Notes: a model not told the origin generated them from the sequence alone. A stretch of DNA of 64,000 bases from Ctena decussata (GCA_963989385.1 OZ022513.1:23315928-23379927); one strand, 5' to 3'; positions 9,687 to 21,193 are shown, numbered from the stretch's first letter. Numbers and translations are program-made.

Positions 9687-12600
9687 GCATCAGTGGAAGT
9701 GACTGGAACAAAATTTTGACACTCTGTGAAGAAAATGCATGCTGCTGTTGTTTGGGACAATAACTTGCTCTACACCATTTGGGAACAACAAAGCCCGGAA
9801 CCCATTGCGTTCGTATTTCCATGAACCCCCGACAAATGAAATTTATCTTATATATATTTATGCTATGTTTTAACATCAATTTTGTTACTCATTCGTGAAG
9901 TTCTGACTAATTTAACGCAGGACGAAAAATAGTTATTAACCAACGTGTTTGGTAATGATGTACAGCAGCCGTCACTATGACATGACATATATCAAAGTTA
10001 CGTCGGCCAATCATCTATCTGAATTATCCGTGACGTTGCTTACACGTAAGATTGCACGAATGTGTGTTGTTCGTGGATGTATGAACAACGTCAGGTTCAT
10101 GTAAGGAAATCGCCGAAGAGTGTAAATATTTCTCTGTACATTCGTATAGCTGCAGTAAGAAGACAACATTAGAGAGTGTTATAAAAGCAAGAAAGGATCC
10201 ACACAACCCCCAACCGCACCTACTATAATCCAAAATCCAGATCAGCCAACTCCGGCATAAGCGCAGTCTGATCAGTCTAGCATCAACATGAAAGATGAAG
10301 AATATATATATGCCGAAAAAGACAGATCCAACGAATGCATCGGCGCTGGACAGTGTGCCGGCTGCTCTACTAGTCAGATTATGCGATGCCCTAAGGCCTT
10401 TTTTTTCTCGACGCCGCTGCATGATAATGCTTTGCGCTAAGCTATATATAAACACTGTTTCTTACACAAGTTTTGGTTTATTTCATAGGATGCAAAGCCA
10501 AATACTTTGCATTGCATTCAGAGTTTCATTTTTTATGCAATCAGTTTATAAAAAGCAAAAGAAATGTGGCCAAGTTTAAGGCACTTTTAAAAGAAAAACG
10601 TAATAAACGGAAATGTTTAAAAAAAAAAAAGTACATGTACTATCAAAAATAGAATGTTATTTTTAGCAGATGAGGCAAATCGGATTTGGATAAAAATAGA
10701 CAAAATCGGACAAGGTCTTTGTTTATGTCTGTGAAGAAAGTAATAAAGAAATGCTGTCTCAAACCGGAACGAACGTTTTGTTTGTTATGTCTGTAAAGAA
10801 AATAATGAAGAAATGCTGTCTCAAATCGGAACGAACTTTCCGATCTCTTTTGCTTAATTGCGGCCATAGAACGAATCGTTGCAGTACACACTCCTGGTAT
10901 TTTCCGACTAAGCGTGACGTATCGTTTCTTCCGAAAATAGCTCGGTATCACTAAACCACTTGAATACTGGCTTGCGCTCGAAAGCGCACGCCAAAAATGG
11001 GACGTTAAACCACAATTTTATGGTCGGAAATTTCGTTTTACGGCGACGCGTCAGCGGAGCCGTAAAACGCAATTTGCGAGCATAAAACCGACGATTTACC
11101 TCCCCAAATGACAATTTTGAGAACAGTTATCCCCTAACTCAACTAATTACAATAATTCTTCTCTCACTGTCTAGGATGGGTTGTGCTTCGTGACTGTGAT
11201 CTTTCCTGTTGCTTTGCTAGTGCTTTGAATAGTGTATGTGACTAAATTCAAGACAGTCTAACTTCTCTAGGCTTAGTTTGCATTCGCAGCGCTATTAGCT
11301 AAACGTGTTTTCCGGAGCAATTTTCCAAAACCTGACCGCGTCTGCACTTATTTTTCTGATTAATCATAAAGAAATCAGCTTCAAAAATAGAAAAAAAGCA
11401 GTATGGTCAATTATGTTCAGACCAAGGTCTGTGCTCGTGTAGGGGCCAACCGGTTTTTGTCTGTTTTGCGATAGCTTGTAAATATTATCCCATTTCTATG
11501 TCCAGTGCATCATTTCCGATATTGCAAGCAAATATATAATTATGCTACTTGCTTCCTAAATGTCATTCTTGTAAACGGGTTATATGGTTTTGGGTCCAGA
11601 CAACAGAAAAGGAAATGTCATAAGAATTGATCAACATTTATATATATATGTATATAGTTTTTATCTTTTATTCTGATCTCATGTTACTTGTATTGCCTTG
11701 CGATACGAGTGGGCTTAAATAACGATATGCTAGAGTGTTCATACTGCTTTAAGGAGGGCACCGGTTTGCTCTTTGGTCAGTTTTCTAACTTATTAGCCCC
11801 CAACAGCTGATATCTGATGTAAATAAAACTCATATGGTATGTGCGTTTCCATCATGAACTTGCACATACTAGTTTTGATAACGATGTGCTAGAATGTTCG
11901 TTTCAGATGCAAATAAACCTGGTTCGTTCCTCGGACATACGTATGACACGTTTCCTTCACATTTTATTAAGCGGCTAGTCAAGAATTACAAACAGGATTA
12001 TAGCTCATTAAGATAGAATCAGATCAAGAGTATGCTGACTACTCAGACATCATCTGGTCAATCTTGAGAGAATATGCCAATACAGTTAAGTCAAACGTAG
12101 ACAAGAGTGCTAAATCAATCATGAGCTGACGTAGATCGCAGACATTCTGGCTTAATCACAGATGTTTATGTATATTATGATACCTTTCACAACTCAATCA
12201 AATCACTTTCACGCCAAAGGAAAGGGGCGGAAAGAGCAAGCAGTATATTATCAGAGAATTGCAACCTTTATGCACTGTTACTGGCCAAATTGTTTCCAGA
12301 TGAACAGTCGGGTCAGAATTGCACTACGATGAGTTTTCGGCTATAAAACAGATTTTTACAGTTGGTGTAAGATGGTAAAACAATTTCAAATTCTAATTCT
12401 AAATCCGTCTTAAAAAATGTAAATTATCGCTGATTACGGCATTTGACACTGCGATAGGACATTTTTGATGAACCGTCGGCAGGTAAATCGATTCGTTCCG
12501 TAGCGAAAACTTCTAGCCTTTAATTCTAGCTTTGTTGTTAGCTATATAGCTGCCCGCTTTCCTCTCTGTTAAAACAGAAACAATAAAAAATCGATGTTTG

Positions 12601-12789
12601 CTTTTCGTGTTTGTAGTACTGATGTGCAGTTTCTTTTTGATGATCTGCTTGTGTCCGTTAGCTGTTGTTCCGCTTTGCTCTATGTCGTCGTTTGTGTGTC
12701 TCGGTTCTTCCTTTTGTCTTTGGAAGAATGTGATTTGCAACTGTGACTTGTCCTGGACACATGTATGTCATTGATGATAATAATTATTG
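9687..12789. other. Unassigned DNA
   Basis: No credible gene. The 143-codon minus-strand frame at 10024-10455 lacks any family signature and has an opposing 94-codon frame. About 10170-10280 contains weak family-A-like words (CCAGATCAGCCAACTCCGGCATAAGCGCAGTCTGATCAG). The frame at 12513-12740 lies in sequence that loosely resembles family G. The rest shows nothing I recognise. Confidence 0.4.
10725..10848 (+). repeat. 62-bp tandem duplication
   Basis: The stretch ATGTCTGTGAAGAAAGTAAT through GAACGAACG recurs 62 bases later (ATGTCTGTAAAGAAAATAAT ... GAACGAACT), with about five mismatches. Two units are visible. A 102-codon minus-strand frame and a 67-codon plus-strand frame in this area are by-products. 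Confidence 0.8.
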
Positions 12790-13038
12790 AGCCGCGAAAC
12801 GACTAACCAAATAAAGTGGCATGTGTGCCCACCAAAGACATATGAGCCACGACACGACAAAACCAACAATCCGCCCAGTCTGATCAGAGTCTTCGCTGTC
12901 CGCATGGAGGTAGCTTAGTCCCTTAGCTACCCTTTAAGCGCTTAGCAAAGAGTGTGGCCAGAACGGTCGGATGCCCAGGCTGATCTGACTCTGCTCAGGG
13001 CGCACAACCACATTGTTGGTTTTGTCGTGTCGCGGCTC
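12790..13038. mobile_element. Family A MITE, copy 4, with a second left end in front
   Basis: A first left terminus (GAGCCGCGAAACGACTAACC, 12790) is followed only about 55 bases later by another left terminus (GAGCCACGACACGACAAAACC, about 12844) that continues to the right end GTCGTGTCGCGGCTC at 13038. The second copy lacks the start of its first internal hairpin and joins directly into CCGCCCAGTCTGATCAGAG. The arrangement suggests a nested insertion or a template-switch rearrangement between two copies. Confidence 0.75.
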
Positions 13039-13821
13039 AAATATATTTGCATATAAAAAATAAAAAAAATAATGTTAGTTTGGAGCTCAAAGTCGCAAAA
13101 CAGCAGAGTTTTTATTTAGTCATCATTTGACCCTGACAATAATTCTCCATTTCGCCCTTTCTTCAACTTATTGAACTGATTATAGGTCAAATTGTGTTCA
13201 GATCGAAAAATTATGGCGTGAAAACAGGTTTTTGTAAAGAAAGGATTTGTCACAGATAATCAGTGCTAATGTCTTGATCTTGCAACAGATGTGCAAGGCC
13301 GACCCATGGAGACTCGGATTAGACCCAAAAAGGAGCAGTACAATAATACAGTGCAGAATTTATCATTCAAATCATTCCCTAGATATCAAGAATAGCTTCC
13401 TTAAAGACAAATATTCTTGTTTAATGTTGCCAAACTATGCAGTGAAATTGTTGTTTTATTAAAGGAAATACACTTAGGCATGACATTACAGGGCCATAAA
13501 ACAGCGAGGAACACAGGATGTGCTCTACAATGAAGAGAAATGAAAAATAAATTTAATGTCTTCAACTGTTAGGAGAGCTAGAGTTATACCTTTAATGTCC
13601 CGACATATAGGTTAATTTCTATATCTGTTTTTTACGCAATGTCTGAATGATCATATTACAGATTTCCAGAAGGGATTGACTTAAAATCTTTTAAATGCCA
13701 CCCTTTTATCCATATTTAGCACCATAACAATACTACAGACATTATCAAAGGAGTTTCTTAAATCCAAAGATTTCTTTGTGGGTTGAGTTTCTTATTTAGG
13801 TGAATGGGTCCATCTTATACT
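13039..13821. other. Unassigned AT-rich DNA
   Basis: No gene or repeat recognised. The 71-codon frame at 13247-13462 has no recognisable motif. Confidence 0.4.
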
Positions 13822-14060
13822 GTTTAGCTCCCCTGAGCCGAAGATCCATGGGAGCTTTTGGGAAAAGCAGTCGTCGACCTTCATCGTCCGTTATCCGTTG
13901 TCCGTCACTTTTCAAACGATTTCCTCTTTAAAACTGCCGATAAAAGCCAAATTTCAATTGGAGTAAGGGCGGAAACCAAATGCTTTTCTATGAATGTAAT
14001 CGGCCATTTGACAGGCCACCATGAGCGCCATCAAAAATATGCTGACAATGTTACCTGAAA
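13822..14060 (+). repeat. Family F element, decayed 5' part
   Basis: TTTAGCTCCCCTGAGCCGAAG followed by GGGAGCTTTTGGG recalls the 5' hairpin of family F. It continues into GTCGTCGACCTTCATCGTCC, as in the family F leader. The 3' end is not recognisable. The 66-codon frame within it is a by-product. Confidence 0.5.
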
Positions 14061-14133
14061 TAGTCACAATCTTCTGCAACTTTTTTCTTACTTATTTAAG
14101 GATTTAAAAGTTATTATGCAAGTACAGTTTTAA

Positions 14134-14370
14134 GTGTACAATCAAATAACAAATTCCACTCGGGGCACAGAAAGGGACATGGTAATACAAAGCAACAGCA
14201 CAGACAGCTCAACAACCCGAACGAATAGAAAAAACAGTATTGCATATTTCTCTTATCCATATGAACGTAAACTTTTATCAGGAATATTTCATGACTTCAC
14301 AGCACAACAAAATACTTTCGATAAATCACAATCAAAGCACTGCCTTTGAACGGTTAGTAATAAATTACGC
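14134..14370 (-). repeat. Probable family G repeat, diverged
   Basis: Read on the minus strand, the order of words (AACGGTTAGTAATAAATTAC end, AACCCGAACGAATAG centre, GGGACATGGTAATACAAAG) resembles the reverse of family G. Similarity is weak and the call is tentative. Confidence 0.35.
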
Positions 14371-14630
14371 TGGGCGGGGAAAGCGGCTTAAATCGATTTA
14401 ACGAAGCTCAGTCTTCGTTCTAGCTTCCGTCGTGATTCATGTCAAGTTTTGTTAGCGTGGAGCTTTTCATAATGCAACAAAGACTCTACGGGAACATATA
14501 CACTGAGACAGACTCTCGAGCTTAAGAAACTTAGCAGTTGAACTACGACGAGCTACACCAAAGACAGGAAATATATCAGGCAATAACCAACGACACATAA
14601 TATCTTTAAGTCATTTAGACTTATGGTCTA

Positions 14631-14848
14631 GGGATGTATTTATAAAACGACTTAGTCGTTGCTATGCTTTTGCTAAGGAGATTTTATATGAAGGAAATTT
14701 CCTACGACTATGAAATTTGCTCTGGAGGCACAGTCTTTTTCAGGCTGTTCCTCCAGAGCAAATTTCATAGTTGTAGCGAATCTCCTTCATAGAATTCAGC
14801 CCTAGCACCAGCATAGCAACCACTTAAGTCGCTTTATAAATACGGCCC
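14631..14848. mobile_element. Family B snapback element, copy 1
   Basis: Bounded by a GGATGTATTTATAAAACGACTT end and its inverse AAGTCGCTTTATAAATACGG. Each arm of about 105 bp contains TATGAAATTTGCTCTGGAGG and its inverse around a short CAGTCTTTTTCAGGCTG centre. The element is non-coding and would extrude as a single long hairpin. GGGGCCGTATTTATAAA-type ends are widespread in animal genomes. No transposase family is assigned. Confidence 0.85.
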
Positions 14849-15784
14849 CTGGTCCACAGGAACAATCCATGGAAAGCAACTCTGGCAGTTTCAGGTTTGT
14901 CAATCCTCTCGATGGGATTAGCTAATATTTGTATAATTTCTATTTGTTGTTTAAGTTTTAAATAGTTACGTTCCTTGCAGACAAGGAAAACAGCAAAACA
15001 ATGAAAAGAGCTGACTCAGTTCAATTGTGTTTGTTCGTTACCAGTGATAAAAAGATGCAAAAGCTGACACCCTCAACACCCCCATACGTAGCGCTGGCTT
15101 AAGCAGAACTCTGTATTCAAAATGGGTCTAATCCAATCCAGGAATATATTCTGTCGAATTAATTAAGTCAGATATGATCGATTTTCATTTTGTGGGCTAA
15201 ACCAAGTTTAAAAAAGTGTCTTTTCGAATAGAAAACATGCTCTGGAATTCGCTGTCGCGGTCCCTATTTACAAAACCTCAAAGTAGGTCAATAACCAATT
15301 CAGTATATCATTGTGAACGTCTGTTATAACGACAAGGCTATTTCAAGAAAATTAAGTGTCAGCTAGACGCTTTACGGCCCCCGTTATGATCCTACCATTA
15401 GCAACAATATGAATTATTGCTGATTGAACTGAAGAAATAACCTGTATCTTGATTAAAGGTGTCTGGGTACATTTTCTAGGGAAACAATCTGGTTGGTCAG
15501 GCATCAGACTTAATGATGGGCCTGACATAAAGCTGTGTAGTTTAGTTTGTTGAGGCCGGAGCTTGCCTTGTCTGTCGCCTGGTTATTAGAGATGCAGCTG
15601 ATGGTTTTCTTTTGCGCCGGTATTTCAGTGGCGTTGTTTGACACCCCAGAGATCTCCAGGTGTCGCAATACCTGGTTTCTGTCGACTTCTCATGTCTAAT
15701 CCATCATCGGTTTTATCAGTGTGGTGATTCAATGACTGGTTTGGAAATCTTCATGCGGACCCTGTCAAAAGTAATCTTTTACTG
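14849..15784. other. Unassigned DNA
   Basis: No gene or recognised repeat. Ordinary AT-rich sequence with GC-richer patches near 15550-15680. Confidence 0.35.
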
Positions 15785-16480
15785 ACAGTTCCAAGGCGGG
15801 ACTTCTGTTGTTGTTACATGTTATTATGTCCGCTTTTCTATCACAGGGTATAATCGATTCCGCCAATTTTCGCTTCCTGCAGAGACTGTCCGTCATATTT
15901 GGCTTCCGCCGAGACTGTCTGCGAACTCTTGCTTCCTGCAGAGACTACTGTCCTCGAGAAATGGCTTCCTGCCGAGACTGTCCGCGTGATTCTGCTTCCT
16001 GCCGAGAGCCTCGGCAGGAAGCAGAATCACACGGACAGTCTCTGCAGGAAGCCATTTATCATGTACAGAAGTCTCGGCAGGAAGCAAGAGTTCGCGGACA
16101 GTCTCGGCGGAAGCCAAATATGATGAACAGTCTCTGCAGGAAGCGAAAATTAGCGGAATCGATTATACACTGTGTCTGTGGTCTCTAGCAGTATGGTTAC
16201 GTGAATAGTTGCTCATTTTGTTTTCTGTTTTGTTTTGTTTTTGTAATATTTTTGTAAAGAGAAAGTAGGTTAAAATAGCAGTTGCTACTGTTTTTCGTAA
16301 GGGTAGTTGAATGACCACCTGTTTGGGAAACAGCTGCACATTCGGTTTATCCTGCATGTTTTTTGTGAACTCTTCCCAATTTTGTGTGTGTGCTTCTTTC
16401 CTTTTTGGTTTTGAGGGCGGGATGTGGGCTTTGATTGTATTAAATCCTGATCATTGCCCATCTTTTCATTTATTAAGCTG
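15785..16480 (+). repeat. Family G repeat interrupted by a palindromic insertion
   Basis: The left part (GGCGGGACTTCTGTTGTTGTTACATG ... GTCCGCTTTTCTAT) and the right part (TCTGTGGTCTCTAGCAGTATGG onward to GATTGTATTAAATCCTGATC) align to the continuous copies at 33775-34180 and 6478-6780. There CCGCTTGTCTATGGTCTCTGG is unbroken. The 333 bases between are the separate element listed next. Confidence 0.7.
15842..16174. mobile_element. 333-bp palindromic element with a 30-bp internal periodicity
   Basis: The ends CACAGGGTATAATCGATTCC and the inverse GGAATCGATTATACACTGTG match at all but one base over the first 20. The whole element is a near-perfect palindrome centred near 16008. Each arm carries five copies of a word like GCTTCCTGCCGAGACTGTCC, starting on the left arm at 15872, 15902, 15931, 15964 and 15994, about 30 bases apart. 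TCTAT before it and TCTGT after it look like a 5-bp target duplication. The uninterrupted family G copies serve as empty sites. Open frames of 74 and 126 codons across it are by-products. It does not resemble a known class that I can name. Confidence 0.85.
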
Positions 16481-16602
16481 GCACTAAAGGATATGCAAAT
16501 TTGCAAACTACATTTATTTATCTGAATAGACCCAAAAAAAACTGAGTTTCCAGAGTCACCTTTATAAACGTTAGTTTGACTTCTCTTCAGCTGATGTTAA
16601 GT

Positions 16603-17517
16603 TACAAGGGGCGTTCGAAAAGTAATGCAAATGGCCTTATAACTTTGTTTAGGGGAAAACTGGGTACAAATGCTATGCATATGCTGAAAACACTACATTT
16701 TGTCTTTACAATGATACCAAACGCTGTACAAAGACACCTTTCCATATTGTCTTACAACGCATTTTATTAGGCCCCTGTCATACCACTGGGCTATTTTCAT
16801 ATGTAAAATCATTTCAGTGTTGGGCATTCAAGCCAAATATCATTGCAAATACAAAATTAATCTTTGTCAGTTGCTTGTCCATTGTTGCCTACACTATTCA
16901 TACAAAAGTTAGAAGGGTGGCAACTGTTATCGATTTATTCCTGGCAAAGCAATGCGCAATTCTTATGACGTTATTGAAATATACGCTAACGTCATTTTTA
17001 AAAGCTTGTAGAGGCTTCGTTTTTGGCATTAATTTAAATTTATTGACAGGTTTTCGTTGACCCATGTAAAAGCTCTTGCTGACAAGATTTTGAATGCTAA
17101 TACACTTGTTTTCATTACGAAATCATTTAATTTTTGGTAGAAAGGGGGAATTTGCTACTATGGATTTGCTACATAATCCATATTCCCGGGCCAGTATGGA
17201 ACCCAGATTTAAAATAATTTCCGCGAGATTTACAGGACAACATTGCCTGGGCATTGTCTTTAAGTAGCAAAAATAAAAACAAATCAAAGACTGACGATAT
17301 ATAAATTACGGCCTACTAAACTAAAATTCTGCAGTGTCTTTAGGGTATACCTCTTTCAAAGATGATAAAAATGCGCCCTTTTTAAAAAAATACACCGTGT
17401 TTGCAGACTGACCTACGCATATCATAGCTTTATGTGTTTTTGCAATCAGAAGTTCTGTTTTTATATTGGTTACCGAGAAATTACGTCATTTGCATTACTT
17501 TTCGAACGCCCCTCGTA
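16603..17517. mobile_element. Family H 0.9-kb mariner-like non-autonomous element, copy 1
   Basis: The left end TACAAGGGGCGTTCGAAAAG and the right end (inverse) TACGAGGGGCGTTCGAAAAG agree over about 31 bases and include terminal TA dinucleotides at the presumed TA target. GGGG-GTTC-AAAAGT is the pattern of mariner-type terminal repeats. The interior (about 850 bp) has no transposase-like reading frame. Homologous interior sequence lies in the opposite orientation in the element at 36427-37324. Presumably it is mobilised in trans. Confidence 0.75.
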
Positions 17518-18208
17518 AGTGTCATGTTGCGTCTGTTAAACATTTCACTGTACTTCACCCTAGTGCAGTTCTTACAGTTTGACAAGTTTGAAAAACGAGT
17601 ACCACTTCAGATGGCGCTAAGGGGTCTTATGCTGTATGCTGCCTTGAAATCCACATTGAAGAGACTCTGAAACAAAACAAGGCTTTTTTTTCTTTACAAG
17701 AGCGCTTTCTTTCTAAGGGAATACTTAAAATTATTTTATTTGATTCTAGAGCCCGAAAACAAGTATTTTACTCAACATGTCATAAGAAATTAACAGAATA
17801 TGGAATATCATAATCGTATCCCGGATCAGATCTATGGAAGGAACGTCTTCTCTTATATCAGTATTCGAAAATCTGTACTAGGAACAAGAATGTTAAAGCT
17901 GCTTTTTGTATTACTGATCTTATCTCATATTTTCATTAAATGGACTCTTGATATTACCAATTTGTTTGGATGTTAGTTTATGTTTAAGACCATAGATATT
18001 TTCTTTGTGTAAAAAGAAACGACAAATAGTTCATATAACACGAGTTATATTGGTGTTCAACGTTAATGTGAACATATAAGACAGTAAGAAGTCTAAGGAA
18101 CTCGACTAATCTTTAGCTGTCAAGATGTTCTAAATACATCCATTACTACGCGCGTAGGAGGACAAAGTCGCCTGTCCTATATCCGAAATGTCATTCTCCA
18201 AGTCATTT
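17518..18208. other. Unassigned AT-rich DNA
   Basis: No gene recognised. The 78-codon frame (17434-17670) begins inside the right end of the 0.9-kb element and has no domain. Confidence 0.35.
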
Positions 18209-18444
18209 GAGCCGTGACACGACAAAACCAACAATGTGGTTGTGCGCCCAGCGCAGACTCAGATCAGCCTGGGCATCCGCCCAGTCTGATCAGAGTCTTC
18301 GCTGTCCGCATGGTGGTAGCTTAGACACTTAGCCACCTTTTGAGCACTTAACGAAGAGTCTGGTCAAACTTAGCGCATGCCCAGGCTGATCTGAGTCTGC
18401 ATTTGGCGCACAACCACATTGTTGGTTTTGTCGTGTCGCGGCTC
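18209..18444. mobile_element. Family A palindromic MITE, copy 5, with ATTT target duplication
   Basis: Full-length copy from GAGCCGTGACACGACAAAACC to the inverse GTTTTGTCGTGTCGCGGCTC. It is flanked by ATTT at 18205-18208 and 18445-18448. Each arm contains an internal hairpin (CAGATCAGCCTGGGCATCC against CGCCCAGTCTGATCAGAG), so the element can form a four-armed structure. Confidence 0.9.
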
Positions 18445-18654
18445 ATTTGTATTCAGACAACAATGTTTAAAGTAAAAGAGTACACTGTCAGGGAAAGCAA
18501 CTTTGCTCAAAATTTTCGTTTTCTCTCCTTTCTCGATAGGGGTCATCTCTTAAAGGAAAGAAATTGCTTCAAGTGAGCAAATTCTTTCCTGTCTGAGCAG
18601 ACCTCTTTTTAGAAGAGCTACGTTCTCCAGGGAAGTACCTAGGAAGTCACATAA

Positions 18655-18970
18655 ATAGAGAATCTTAGTTGAGTAGTCATTTTGTATGAAATTTACGAAA
18701 CGAGACTTTGGCGAGTTTTATAAATTTCATATGAAATGATCACAAGTGTAAGATTCTGTTCATCATATGACCCTTTAAAATGGGATTTTAATCGCCTTTA
18801 AAACGAACATTATTTCAATTCGAAAATGTATCGTTGGCATGGACGTTGTCAGTGACATTAGATGTACGCGCCAAAATGTTATCACACGTGTGGTCATACA
18901 ATTTTATGACACGACGTTATCCACTGAATAATAGCGACGTCATATAATAAAGTGGTTTATCATACATCTG
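18655..18970 (+). mobile_element. Family C-related foldback, variant 1
   Basis: The order is as in family C: GAGAATCTTAGTTGAGTAG, a stem of TATGAAATTTACGAAACGAG with the inverse GAGTTTTATAAATTTCATATG, then TAAGATTCTGTTCATCATATGACCC, and a tail ending CGACGTCATATAATAAAG. The stem sequence differs from the main family, but the tail (ACACGTGTGGTCATAC ... GTTATCCACTGAATAATAGC) closely matches the reverse copy at 41985-42280. Confidence 0.65.
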
Positions 18971-20119
18971 CAGCAAATTTCACCTGATAACAGGGGTATG
19001 ATAACTTGACGTGATATCGTGTCACTTTAGAACTGCGTTTGCGCGAATATAATCAAGCAATGCCATTAGAAGCGATCTTTGAAGACGGTTGGCTACATAC
19101 TGACCTTGACGTGATAACAACGTTCGATTTGGTTAAATGACGTCTTCGACATACGTCATAGCGCATTCGCGACGTCAGTAATTCGAACAAAACTACGTTT
19201 GCTTTTCATTTGTTTGAGTATGCCTTAAAATCTTCTAATGATGCATGATAAATAGAAAACCATGATAGAGACTTTTAATATGAAGTTTTGCAGGCTCGAC
19301 CAGAAAACACGTCAGACTGGCTCGGCAAGCCTCGCCATTCCTACGCTTTTTCTGGTCTCGCCTAATTAACTTGATATCAAAAGACATTATCATTTTCTTT
19401 ATCTTTGTTTTCAAAACTGGCGAACAACATGGCGTTTTACGACGTCAGCCAACAGGGAAGCCAACCCATCGCACCTGCGCAGTGTGATAACAGTGTTTGC
19501 TATTCCCTGTAAAGAGTATTCGGTATTGATAAATAGGTGGGCTTCGTTCTAAAATGCACTGACTGATTGGCATAAGTCATGTAGCTCTGTCACTCGCGAT
19601 ACGGCTCAGTTCATGTTTCTTTTTGGTTAAAATTAGAACGTAATGGCATCATGAATAGTGTTTATATTATATATCAAGAGTTTTCATGTTGACCTAATTA
19701 GAAGTCGGTGGTCTGTTGTATTAGCTCGAGGTCGTCCGACGGAGGGGCTAATACAGCTGATATTAGCATTTGGATTAGAAAAAGACCAGCTGTCTCCCCC
19801 CACACACACACACACACGCCCTTCCCATCTCAAGTTATTTATTACTGTCCGTTCCAGTGCGGCGTTTCCGTTGTGATTCACTTATATTATTGTTCATCGT
19901 GTTTGCTGTTTTATAATCTTTAAAAAAACTAGTTTGTTATGTCTGTACTCTTTCATTCAACTAGTTTGTTTTGTCTGTACTCTTTCAATATGATGTACTT
20001 TATCTACATAAGATAGACAATAAACAAAAAATGTTTACGCACCCCCCCCTCCCCCACCCCCACCTCCTCCAGTAATCTTTTGCTAGCCGTTCCAAAGCGG
20101 TTCTCTCCTTGTGGTTCTT
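18971..20119. other. Unassigned DNA with small repeats
   Basis: No gene. At about 19293-19362 a hairpin has GACCAGAAAA and TTTTTCTGGTC arms and a GGCTCGGCAAGCCTCGCC loop. At 19927-19990 a 32-bp unit starting AACTAGTTTGTTATGTCTG is directly duplicated. A short CA run lies at 19799-19818 and a C-rich run at 20041-20063. Overlapping short frames here have no recognisable family. Confidence 0.5.
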
Positions 20120-20450
20120 TAGTTTTGCATGGTGCTATGTCCGCTTGTCTATGGTCTCTAGCAGTCTGGTCGCCTGAACAGCTGTCCATTCTGCTTTCTG
20201 TTTTGTTTTGTAATTTGAAATAAAAATATAGGTAAAATAGATGTTGCTGCTGCTTTTTAATTAGGGTGACTGAGCGACCAACTGTGTGGGATAAAGCTAC
20301 TCATTTGGTTTACCGTGCGTGCCTTTCGTGTACTTTAGTCCACCTATGCGTGAGTACTTCTTTCCTTTTAGTTTTGAAAGCGGGATGTGGGATTTCATTG
20401 TATAAATTCCCGATCATTTCCTATCTTTTTACATGTGAGCCATATATATT
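20120..20450 (+). repeat. Family G interspersed repeat
   Basis: Contains CCGCTTGTCTATGGTCTCTAG, TCTGTTTTGTTTTGTAATTTG, GACCAACTGTGTGGGATAAAG, GAGTACTTCTTTCC and GGGATGTGGGATTTCATTG in the same order as the 6478 copy. Diverged and non-coding. Confidence 0.65.
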
Positions 20451-21193
20451 TATGTTTGGTTAAGGTTAGTTTTCTATCGACCGATCGGCAAAGGACTATT
20501 AATTTTGCTACCCGCTGGTATAGTGTTACTGCTAGTGTTGTTACTTCATATTAGGGCAAAGTCGGGTAAATTCGGACAACAGGTAAATTCGGACAGTGAC
20601 ATTGTTTCCTTTATATGTCAGTTGTTTGGAAATAAACCCAAATTGACTGGGCAAACAGTGAAAATCCTGATGAGCCGTCTCATTTGAATTTTCACTATTT
20701 GCAATGGTATATCCAAATATACCCGCTGTCAGAGGTTTACTATTTCCGGTTTGGTGTCGCGGACTGGGTTTCGAATTTGATTTTATATGTTTGCACTGAT
20801 TGCACTTTGCACTACATTCTAAATTTCAATCAGCTGAACTGATTTCATGGGGATAATGGATTATATATTTATAAGAATTAGATTCCTTCAAACCGATCTG
20901 TTCTCGAATGATTCAAAATAGACCTTACATGCCAAAATGAAGAGGTTTTTCATATCTACTGTACAGACTGTACTGTATATAGATGTAGATGCATGTAATA
21001 GTATTCAAATGTAATCATTGTAGACCTTTCTCATCGAGCAAGACACAGTATTTTTTTCCAATTCTGAGTAATCACATTAAATAAACAGGTCGACAATGAT
21101 GTCTTGTATCGCTGGGTTGTGAATAAGCTTTCTTTTGGATATTCTTTGCATTTTTCGCCATGCTCAAAATAATTTGTTTCATCGTAAAAGGTT
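20451..21193. other. Unassigned DNA
   Basis: No gene seen. GGGTAAATTCGGACAACAGG and GGTAAATTCGGACAGTGAC at about 20560-20600 form a short direct repeat. Confidence 0.35.

Noticed and set aside
10024..10455. 143-codon minus-strand frame with a hydrophobic middle
   Set aside because: It has an opposing overlapping frame, family-A-like words inside, and no recognisable domain or promoter signal.
14631..14848. Family B hairpins as microRNA precursors
   Set aside because: Arms of about 105 bp with transposon-like ends in four dispersed copies fit a snapback transposon better than a miRNA gene; small-RNA data would be needed.
15872..16140. CRISPR-like pattern of 20-bp repeats with about 10-bp spacers
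   Set aside because: Spacers are too short, the arms are mirror images, the setting is a metazoan genome, and no cas genes are present. It is part of a palindromic element.
15808..16188. 126-codon frame with repeated CRD-type residues
   Set aside because: It is the translation of the 30-bp periodic palindrome; the mirror strand gives a matching frame of similar length.
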